From Virgisporangium ochraceum (lineage in GTDB: Bacteria > Actinomycetota > Actinomycetes > Mycobacteriales > Micromonosporaceae), in the NCBI RefSeq assembly GCF_016863655.1, contig NZ_BOPH01000125.1, positions 22,952 to 86,951 on the forward strand: 64,000 nt of DNA. Direction: 5' to 3'. A model generated the notes under the pieces. That model did no database searches. It was not told the origin of the DNA and was given only the letters and a program-made list of their open reading frames with translations. How positions within the stretch are numbered: the stretch's first letter is position 1; each line of letters starts with the position of its first letter. The translations under genes and the position numbers were made by a program. Of this stretch, positions 23,978 through 34,000 are shown piece by piece.

Positions 23978-24814
23978 ATGACCGCCGTCATCACCAGGCA
24001 GGATCAGCAGCCGCCGGCCGTCGATACCGGGCGGGACGAGGGGCGCGGGGCCAGCGTGCCGGTGCAGATCTGGGTGCTGACCGGCCGGTCGCTGCGCGCG
24101 TTGCGCAACCCGGCCGTCGTGCTGCCGAGCCTGCTGTACCCGGTCATCATGCTGACGCTGTTCAGCCAGATCTTCCGCAGCATCGACAAGACCCCCGGCT
24201 TCCCGGCCGGCGTGACCTACATCGACTACCTGCTGCCGGCGATCATCCTGGCGACCGCTGTCGCCGCCGGCGCCCGGTCCGGTGCGGCCCTGACCGTCGA
24301 GATGGGCAACGGCATCATCGCGCGGTTCAAGTCGATGCCGGTGCGCACGGGTTCGGTTCTCGTGGCGCGCAGCCTCGCCGACACCGCGCAGAACGCCATC
24401 GACCTCACCCTCACCCTGCTCCTCGGCGTCGTCGTCTTCGGTTTCTCGCCGGCCGGTGGGGTGCCGGGAGCGTTGGGAATGGTCGGGATCGCGGTGCTGG
24501 TGGGGTTCTCGGTCAGCTGGGTCTTCCTCGCACTGTCGGCGTGGCTGCGCACGGCGCAGGCGCTGGAGCCCATCACCGGGGTCGTCACGACCGTGCTGAT
24601 GTTCGCGTCGAGCGCGTTCGTCCCGCTCGACAGCCTGCCGGGCTGGTTGCAGACGGTCGCGAACGTGAACCCGATGTCGGAGACGATCAACGCCGCGCGG
24701 GCGCTCGCGCTGGGGACGGCCGACGCGTCGTCGGTGCTGCTGTCGGTCGCCGGGTGCGCGGCGGTCGTCCTGGCGACCGCTCCCGTGGCCATCGCGTTGT
24801 TCCGGCGTCGCTGA
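23978..24814 (+). CDS. ABC-2 exporter permease, DrrB type
   Basis: The 278-residue permease has six membrane segments in the ABC-2 pattern: VVLPSLLYPVIMLTLFSQIF, YIDYLLPAIILATAVAAGAR, the conserved loop GIIARFKSMPVRTGSVLVAR, ALGMVGIAVLVGFSVSWVFL, ITGVVTTVLMFASSAFVPLD and a last helix. It forms the channel for the adjacent ATPase. The first gene's stop overlaps a GTG at 23972. I prefer the ATG at 23978 for ribosome-binding-site spacing; the GTG would add two residues. The product pair is likely the cluster's exporter and self-protection. Confidence 0.92.
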   Translation: MTAVITRQDQQPPAVDTGRDEGRGASVPVQIWVLTGRSLRALRNPAVVLPSLLYPVIMLTLFSQIFRSIDKTPGFPAGVTYIDYLLPAIILATAVAAGARSGAALTVEMGNGIIARFKSMPVRTGSVLVARSLADTAQNAIDLTLTLLLGVVVFGFSPAGGVPGALGMVGIAVLVGFSVSWVFLALSAWLRTAQALEPITGVVTTVLMFASSAFVPLDSLPGWLQTVANVNPMSETINAARALALGTADASSVLLSVAGCAAVVLATAPVAIALFRRR

Positions 24815-24831
24815 GGTACCGGGAGGCCATC

Positions 24832-25041
24832 GTGCGCGTGAGCGTGAACAGGGAACTATGCATCGGGCACGGTGAATGCGCGTGGATCGCGCCCGATGTG
24901 TTCGGACTGAGCGACGACGACGGCGCGGTGGTGCTCCTGCGGCCGCACCCGTCGGCCGACCTCCACGAGGCGGTCCTCGACGCACAGCACAGCTGCCCGG
25001 GCGGCGCGATCGAGGTCGCGACCGGATCGACGGAGGAGTGA
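24832..25041 (+). CDS. [3Fe-4S]-type ferredoxin
   Basis: The 69-residue protein has RELCIGHGECAWIAPDVFGL at the front (Cys-x5-Cys with a His between, the pattern of P450-partner ferredoxins) and a third cysteine in HSCPGGAI. It carries electrons to a cytochrome P450. GGGAGG at 24821-24826 supports the GTG at 24832. The gene sits seven bases before the first NRPS, while the only P450 in the window is 30 kb downstream in the same transcription unit, so the two probably act together. No ferredoxin reductase is seen; a housekeeping one would serve. Confidence 0.92.
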   Translation: MRVSVNRELCIGHGECAWIAPDVFGLSDDDGAVVLLRPHPSADLHEAVLDAQHSCPGGAIEVATGSTEE

Positions 25042-25048
25042 CGGTCGC

Positions 25049-28000
25049 ATGGTGGCGGGTATCGATCGCGCTCCGGTCGGCGGCGCGCAACGGCTGCGGG
25101 TGTCGGATCCGGCGCTGCGCGCGCTGGCGGAGATCGCGCGGCGCGGCGGCGTCGACCTGCGGGACGCGGTGACCGCCGCCCTCGCCGCGGCACTGCACCG
25201 CATCGTCGGCGACGGCTACGCGATCGAGCCGCCGGACGGCGTGGCCCTACGGGTGCCGGTCGACCCGACCGTCGGGCTGCTCACGCTGGCCCGCCGGGCG
25301 GCGCGCGAACGCCGCTGGAACCTCAGCGGGTCCGCTCCCGCGGCGGAGGTCACCGCCACCGTCGAGGCGACGCGGCACGGCGACGTCCGGATCGGGGTGC
25401 GGGTGGCGGCCGACGTGTCGGCCACCGTTCCCGGCGCGGACGACCTGGCCCGCCACCTCACCCGCTTCCTCGACAACGTGGCCGGCGCCGACCCGTTGCT
25501 GCCGGTCGCCCGCGTGCCGATGACCGGGGCCGCCGAACGCCACCGCGTGCTGGTCGAGCTGAACGGCACCGACCGCGACGTCCCCGACGCGACGCTGCCC
25601 GACCTGTTCCAGGCCCGAGTGCGTGAGACCCCCGACGCGCCGGCCGTCACCGACGGCCGCACCACACTGTCCTATGTGGACCTCAACGTCCGCGCGAACC
25701 GCCTGGCGCACCGGCTCGTCGCCGCCGGTGTCGGCCCGGAGGACCTGGTGGGCCTGGCGCTGCCCCGCTCGACCGACCTCGTGGTCGCGATCGTGGCGAT
25801 CCTCAAGGCCGGCGGCGCCTACGTGCCGGTCGACGCCGACTACCCGCCCGACCGGATCGCCTACATGCTCGCCGACGCCCGGCCGCGGCTGGTGGTCACG
25901 GCCGGTTCGATGCTCGCGGGGCTGCTGCCCGCCGGGCAGGCGGTGCTGCGCCTCGACGACCCCGGGATCCTCGACGACGGCCCCGCGTCCGACCCCACCG
26001 ACTCCGACCGGACCGCGCCGCTGTCGCCGCTCAGCCCGGTGTACGCCATCTACACCTCGGGGTCGACGGGCCGCCCGAAGGGCGTCGTCATGCCCGGGGC
26101 GCCGTTGGTCAACCTGCTGCACTGGCACCACGCGTCCATCCCGGGCGCGGGCGCGCGGGTCGCGCAGTTCACCGCGGTCAGCTTCGACGTCTCGGCACAG
26201 GAGATCCTCGGCGCGCTGCTGTTCGGCAAGTGCCTCGTCCTTCCCGACGACGACCTGCGCCGCGACCCGGTCGAGCTCGTGCGCTGGATGCGCCGGTACG
26301 GCGTCAACGAGCTGTACGCGCCGAACCTGGTGCTCGACGCCGTCGCCGCCGCGGTCGAGGAGACCGGCTGCGAGCTTCCCGAGCTGACCCACATCGCGCA
26401 GGCCGGCGAGGCGCTGGTACCCGGCGCGCGCATGACCGCGCTGGTCGGCGGCCGGCCGGGGCGCCGCCTGCACAACCACTACGGGCCCACGGAGACGCAC
26501 GTCGTCACCGCCCACACGATGCCGCCGGCGGTGGAGGACTGGCCGACGCCGGTCCCGATCGGCCGGCCCATCTGGAACACCCGCGCCTACGTACTCGACG
26601 GTGGGCTGCTGCCGGTGCCGGTGGGTGTGGTGGGCGAGCTGTACATCGCGGGATCCGCGGTCGCGCGGGGCTACGCGCGGCGGGCGGGGCTGACCGCGGG
26701 CCGGTTCGTGGCCGACCCGTTCGGCGTCGGTGAGCGCATGTACCGCACCGGTGACCTCGTGCGGTGGGTCGACGGGGGCGTGCTCGAGTACGTGGGCCGC
26801 GCCGACCACCAGGTGAAGGTGCGCGGGTTCCGGGTGGAGCTGGGCGAGGTCGAGTCGGCGCTGGTCGGCTGCGCCGGTGTGGGCCAGGCCGTGGTCGTGG
26901 TGCGGGAGTTCGCGCCCGGTGACGCCCGGCTCGTCGGTTACGTCACGCCCGCCAATGAGTCCACTGTGGACGGTCACACCGTACGTGCGACGGTGGCCGG
27001 GATGGTGCCGGAGTACATGGTGCCGGCCGTCGTGGTCGTGCTCGACGCTCTGCCGTTGACGGCGAACGGGAAGGTCGACCGCGGGGCGCTGCCGTCGCCG
27101 CCCGCGGGCCCGTCGTCGGCGCCGGCCGGTACGGGCCGGCGTTCGGCCGCGGTCGAGGTGCTGTGCGGCCTGTTCGCGGAGGTGCTCGGCACCGGTCAGG
27201 TCGGTCCGGCCGACGGGTTCTTCGCGCTCGGCGGGCACTCGATCCTGGCGGCGCGGCTGGTCTCGCGCGTGCGCGCGGTGTTCGGCGTCGCGCTGCCGGT
27301 GCGCGCCCTGTTCGAGGCGCCGACCCCGGCCGGGCTGGCCGAGGTGCTGCTCACGGCCGACGGCGACGACGGGCCGGGTACGGCGCTGGAGCCGGTCGCC
27401 GGGCGTCCGGACGCGGTTCCGCTGTCGTCCGCGCAGCGCCGGCTGTGGTTCGTGTCCAAGGTGGACGGTCCGTCGGCGGCGTACAACATCCCGTTGCTGC
27501 TGCGGCTGTCCGGGACGGTGGACGGGCCCGCGCTCGCCGCCGCGGTGTCCGACGTGGTCGGTCGGCACGAGGCGCTGCGCACCGTGTGCCCGCAGGTCGA
27601 CGGCGAGCCGCGCCAGGTGGTGCTCGACGCCGCGGACGTTCCGGTCGTCGCGGTGACGGTCGACGCCGGCGGGCTGGACGCCGCGGTCGCCGAGGCGGCC
27701 GGCCGCCCGTTCGACGTGGCGGTCGACGTTCCCGTGCGGGCATGGCTGTTCACCGCAGGGGAAGAGCGGGCGCTGCTGCTCGTGGTGCACCACATCGCGG
27801 CCGACGGCTGGTCGCTGGTGCCGCTGGCCGACGACCTGTCGGCCGCGTACCTCGCGCGGCTGGACGGGGCGGCGCCGGAGTGGGCTCCGCTGCCGGTCCA
27901 GTACGTGGACTACACCCTGTGGCAGCGCGAGACGCTGACCGACCGCGTGCGGGAGCGCCAGCTCTCCTGGTGGCGGGAGGCGTTGCGGGACCTGCCGGTG

Positions 28001-31000
28001 GAGGTGGCGCTGCCGCTGGACCGGCACCGTCCGGCGGCCCCGTCGCACCGCGGCGCCACGGTGCCCGTGCACATCGACGCGGGGACCCACGCCCGGCTGG
28101 CGGACCTCGCCAGGGGTGGGCACGCCACCGTGTTCATGGCCTTCATCGCCGCGCTGGCGGCGACGTTGAGCCGGCTGGGCGCCGGCACCGACATCCCGAT
28201 CGGCACCGTGGTCGCCGGCCGCGACCACGAGAAGCTCGACCGGCTGGTCGGGTTCTTCGTCAACACCCTCGTGCTGCGTGCCGACACGAGCGGGCGACCC
28301 AGCTTCACCGAACTGCTGCGGCGGGTGCGTCACCACACCCTCGACGCGTTGGCCCACGCCGACCTGCCGTTCGAGCAGATCGTCGAGGACCACAACCCGC
28401 CGCGTCACCTCGCCCGGCACCCGGTGTTCCAGACGGTCGTCGCGTTCCAGGACGCCACCGAGCCGACGCTCGACACCCCCACGCTCACCGGGACGTTCGA
28501 GCCGCTCCGCACCACGACCGCGAAGTTCGACCTCTCCTTCGAGCTGACCGAGACGCCCGACGGCATCCACGGCGACCTCGAGTACTCCACCGACCTGTTC
28601 GACCACACCACCGCGCGGACCATCGTCGACACCCTGACGACCCTGCTGCGACACGCCACCGACCGCCCCGACGAACCCGTCACCGCACACCCCGTCCTGA
28701 CCGCCGACATGCACCACACGCTCGTCACCGCCCACAACGCCACCGCCCACGACGTCGACGCGGCGTCGACCGTCCAGGAGCGCTTCGTGGCCCAGGTCGC
28801 GCTCACGCCCGACGGGATCGCGGTTCAGGCCGGGGACGACCGGCTGAGCTACGCCGAGCTCGACGCGCGGGCCAACCGCCTCGCGCACCTGCTCGTCGAC
28901 CGCGGTGCGGGCCCGGAGACGCCGGTGGCGCTGCTGATGGAGCGCTCGACCGACCTCGTGGTGGCCACGCTCGCCGTCCTCAAGGCGGGTGGCGCCTACG
29001 TTCCGCTCGACACGCGGGCGCCCGCCGACCGGCTGCGCGACATCCTCGACGAGGGGTCGGTGGAGCTCCTGCTGACCGACCGGTCCGATGTGGACCTGCC
29101 GGTCACCACCCTCACGATCGGGGCCGAGCCGGCGGGGGACGACAGCGACCCCGGCGTCGCCTCGCACCCGGACCAGCTGGCGTACGTGATGTACACGTCC
29201 GGCTCGACCGGCCGTCCGAAGGGGGTCGCGGTCACGCACCGGGACGTGCTCGCCCTGACCGGCGACCACCGGTTCCGGTCCGGCAACCACCGCCGGGTGC
29301 TCCTCAACTCCCCGCACGCGTTCGACGCCTCCACCTACGAGCTGTGGGTACCGCTGCTGCACGGCGGCACGGTCGTCGTGGCGCCGCCCGGTGAGCTCGA
29401 CACCGCGGTGCTCGCCGGCGTGATCCGCGCCGGCGGCGTCACCGGGATGTGGCTCACCGCCGGGCTGTTCCGGCTCCTCGTGGACGAGGACCCGGGCTGC
29501 TTCGCGGGGGTCGGGGAGGTGTGGACCGGCGGCGACGTGGTGCCGGCCGGTGCCGTGCGGCGGGTGCGCGAGCACTGCCCGGATCTCACCGTCGTCGACG
29601 GCTACGGACCGACCGAGACCACGACGTTCGCCACCAGCCACCGGATCGGGCCGGGGCAACCGGTTCCGGACCCGGTGCCGATCGGGTCGCCGCTGGACAC
29701 CATGCGCGTCTACGTGCTCGACGGTGGGCTGCTGCCGGTGCCGGTCGGTGTGGTCGGCGAGCTGTACGTCGCGGGTACCGGGGTGGCGCGCGGCTACGTG
29801 CGCCGGCCGGGGTTCACCGCGACCCGGTTCGTGGCCGACCCGTTCGGCGCAGGCGGGCGCGTGTACCGCACCGGAGACCTGGTGCGGTGGCGCGAGGGCG
29901 GTGTGCTGGAGTTCGTCGGCCGCGTCGACGACCAGGTGAAGCTGCGCGGGTTCCGGGTGGAGCCCGGCGAGATCGAGTCGGCGCTCGTCGCGTGTCCCGG
30001 CGTGGGCCAGGCCGTCGTGGTGGTCCACCGCTCGGGGACCGGCGACAGCCGCCTGGTCGGGTACGTCGTGCCGGCCGGCGACTCCACTGTGGACAGTGCC
30101 ACGGTGCGGTCGCGGGTCGCCGACGTGCTGCCGGACTACATGGTGCCGGCGGTCGTGGTGGTCCTGGACACGTTGCCGTTGACGCCGAACGGAAAGGTCG
30201 ACCGCAGGGCGTTGCCGGAGCCCTCGCTGCCCGCGGGTCCCGCGGCGGTGTCCACCGGCCTCGGCCGCCGGTCGGCCGCGGTCGAGGTGCTGTGCGGCCT
30301 GTTCGCGGAGGTGCTCGGCGTCGACCGGGTCGGGCCGAGCGACGGGTTCTTCGACCTCGGCGGTCACTCGCTGCTCGCGGCCCGCCTGGTCGCCCGGATC
30401 CGGACCGTCTTCGACGCGGCGGTGCCGGTGCGCGCGTTGTTCGAGGCGCCGACCCCCGCCGGTCTCGCCGAGGCGCTGCTGACCCTCGACGGCGGTCCCG
30501 GTGTTCCGCTCGAACCGGTGCCGACCCGGCCGGCCGTGGTTCCGCTGTCGTTCGCGCAGCGCCGCCTGTGGCTGGTGTCGCGCCTGGAGGGACCGTCGGC
30601 GACCTACAACATCCCGCTCGTGCTGCGCCTGCCCGACGGCGTCGACGAGGACGTCCTGGCGGCCGCGTTGTCGGACGTGACCGGCCGGCACGAGGTGCTG
30701 CGGACCGTCTGCGCCGACGTCGACGGTGAGCCGCGGCAGGTCGTCCTCGACAGCGCGACGGTCCCGGTGACCGCGGTCGCCGTCGACCCGGCCGCGTTCG
30801 ACGCGGCGCTGGCCGAGGCGGCCCGGCGGCCGTTCGACGTCACCGTCGACCTGCCGATGCGGGCGTGGCTGTTCGACACCGGCACGGGCGGACGCGTCCT
30901 GCTCCTCGTGCTCCACCACATCGCGGCCGACGGGTCGTCGCTGGCGCCGCTGGCCCGCGACCTGTCCACCGCCTGCGCCGCGCGGCTCTCCGGGCGGGCA

Positions 31001-34000
31001 CCGGGGTGGCGGCCGTTGCCGGTGCAGTACGTGGACTACACGCTGTGGCAACGCGCCGCGCTGACCGATGCGGTGCGCGAGCGCCAGCTGGCCTGGTGGC
31101 GGAGCACCCTCGACGGGCTGCCCGTGGAGGTCGGCCTGCCGGTCGACCGCCACCGCCCGGCGGTGCCGTCGCACCGCGGCGCGACGGTGCCGGTGCGCGT
31201 CGACGCCGACGTCCACGCGCGGTTGGTGGACCTGGCGCGTGGTGAGCACGCCACCGTGTTCATGGCCGTGGTCGCGGCGCTGGCGGCGACGTTGAGCCGG
31301 CTGGGCGCCGGCACCGACATCCCGATCGGCACCGTGGTCGCCGGCCGCGACCACGAGAAGCTCGACGAGCTGGTCGGGTTCTTCGTCAACACCGTCGTGC
31401 TGCGCGCCGACACGAGCGGGCGACCCAGCTTCAGCGGGCTCCTGCGGCAGGTGCGGCACCGCACCCTCGACGCGCTCGCGCACACCGACGTGCCGTTCGA
31501 CCGCGTCGTCGAGGACCTCGACCCGCCGCGCCACCTCGGCCGGCACCCGTTGTTCCAGACCATCGTCGCGTTCCAGGACACCGGGGCGTTCGAGCCGCTG
31601 CGCACCACGACCGCGAAGTTCGACCTCTCCTTCGAGCTGACCGAGACGCCCGACGGCATCCACGGCGACCTCGAGTACTCCACCGACCTGTTCGACCACA
31701 CCACCGCGCGGACCATCGTCGACACCCTGACGACCCTGCTGCGACACGCCACCGACCGCCCCGACGAACCCGTCACCGCACACCCCCTCCTCACCGCCGA
31801 CCGGCACCACACGCTCGTCGAGGCGCACAACGCCACGGCGTACGCGGCCCCCGACGTGACGATGGGCGCGCTGTTCGAGGCGCAGGCCGCGCGCACCCCG
31901 TCACATACGGCCGTCGACGCCGGCACGGAGAGCCTGACCTACGCGGAGCTGAACGCGCGGGCGAACCACCTCGCGCACCTGCTGCGGGAGCGGGGCGTCG
32001 GGCCCGACCGGGTGGTGGCGCTGGCGCTGCCGCGGTCGGTCGACAACGTGGTGGCGATCCTCGCGGTGCTCAAGGCCGGCGGCGCCTACCTGCCGGTGGA
32101 CCCGGCCTACCCGGCCGACCGCATCCGGTTCATGCTCACCGACTCCGGCCCGGCGGTGCTGGTCACCACCGCGACGACCGGGGCGGACCTTCCCGACAGC
32201 GACGTTCCCCGGCTGCTGCTCGACGACCCGCAAACCGTCGCGGCGCTGGACACCCGGCCGGTGGACAACCCCGACGGTCCACTGTCGACGGACAACCTCG
32301 CCTACGTCATCTACACGTCCGGCTCCACCGGCACGCCGAAGGGTGTCGGGGTGACGCACGCCGGCGTGCCCAGCTTCGCCGGCGCGCAGATCGAGCGCCT
32401 CGCCGTGACGGGGTCGAGCCGGGTGCTGCTGTTCTCCTCGCCCAGCTTCGACGCGTCGGTGCTGGAGCTGTGCCTCGCGCTGCCCGCCGGCGCGGCGCTC
32501 GTCGTGCCGCCGGCCGGGCCGCTCGCGGGGGAGGATCTCGCGACGGTGCTGGCCGAGCGCCGCGTGACCCACGCGTTGATCCCACCGGCCGCGCTGGCCA
32601 GCGTTCCGGAGACCGACCTGCCGGAGTTCGGCACGCTCGTGGTCGGCGGCGACGCGTGCTCGGCAGAGCTGGTGCGGCAGTGGGCACCCGGGCGGCGCAT
32701 GGTCAACGCGTACGGGCCCACCGAGTCGACGGTCGCGGTCACCTACAGCGACCCGCTCGGCGACCACGGCGTGCCGCCGATCGGGCGACCCGTCCGCAAC
32801 AGCCGGGTCTACGTCCTCGACCCGCACCTGTCGCCGGTGCCGGTCGGCATTCCCGGCGAGCTGTACATCGCCGGTGCGGGCCTGGCCCGCGGGTACCTCG
32901 GGCGGCCGGGCCTGTCGGCGCAGCGGTTCGTCGCCGACCCGTGGGGGCCGCCGGGCTCCCGGATGTACCGCACCGGCGACCTGGTGCGCTGGGACGCCGA
33001 CGGGAACCTCCACTACCTCGGCCGCATCGACGGACAGGTGAAGCTGCGCGGCTTCCGCATCGAGCTGGGCGAAATCGAGTCGGTGCTCGGCGCGCACCCG
33101 GGCGTGGCGCACGCGGTCGCCCTGCTGCGCGAGGACGGCGTGCGGGGCCGGTACCTCGCCGCGTACGTGGTGCCGGTCGAGGGTCACCCGCTCGACGTGG
33201 CCGACGTCAGGCGCCACGCCGCCGCGACGCTGCCCGAGCACGCCGTGCCGGCCGCCGTGGTGCCGCTGGCGGCGCTGCCCGTCAACGCCAACGGCAAGCT
33301 CGACCGCGCCGCGCTGCCGGCGCCGGACTTCACCGCGCGGGCCGCCGGCCGGTCGCCGCGCACGCCGCGCGAGGAGCTGCTGTGCCGGCTGTTCGGCGAG
33401 GTTCTCGGCGTCGACGGCGTCGGCATCGACGACAGCTTCTTCGAGCTCGGCGGCGACAGCATCGTGTCGATCCAGCTGTCCTCGCGGGCCCGCCGCGCCG
33501 GGCTGGTGATCAGCCCGCGCGACGTCTTCCAGCAGCGGACCGTCGCCGCGCTCGCCGCCGTGGCCGGCACGGTGCGGGCGGTTGCGCCGGCCCGGGCCGA
33601 CTCCGGCGTCGGGGAGGTGCCGGCGACCCCGATCGTGCGGTGGCTGTGCGGGCTCGGCGGGCCGGTGGACCGGTTCAGCCAGGCCCAGGTGCTCGCGGTG
33701 CCGTCCGATGTGGACCGCGCCGGCCTGGTCGCCGCGGTGCAGGCCGTGCTCGACCACCACGACGCGCTGCGCTCGCGCCTGCACCGGCGCACCGACGGCT
33801 GGACGCTGGAGGTCCTGCCGCGCGGCGCCGTCCGCGCCGACGACCTCGTGACCCGCGCCGGCGGCGACCTCGCCGCGGAGCTCGACGCCGCACGCGACCT
33901 CCTCGCCCCCGACGACGGCGTGATGCTCCAGGTGCGGTGGCTCGACGCCGGACGCCTCCTGGTGGTCGCGCACCACCTCGTCGTCGACGCGGTCTCGTGG

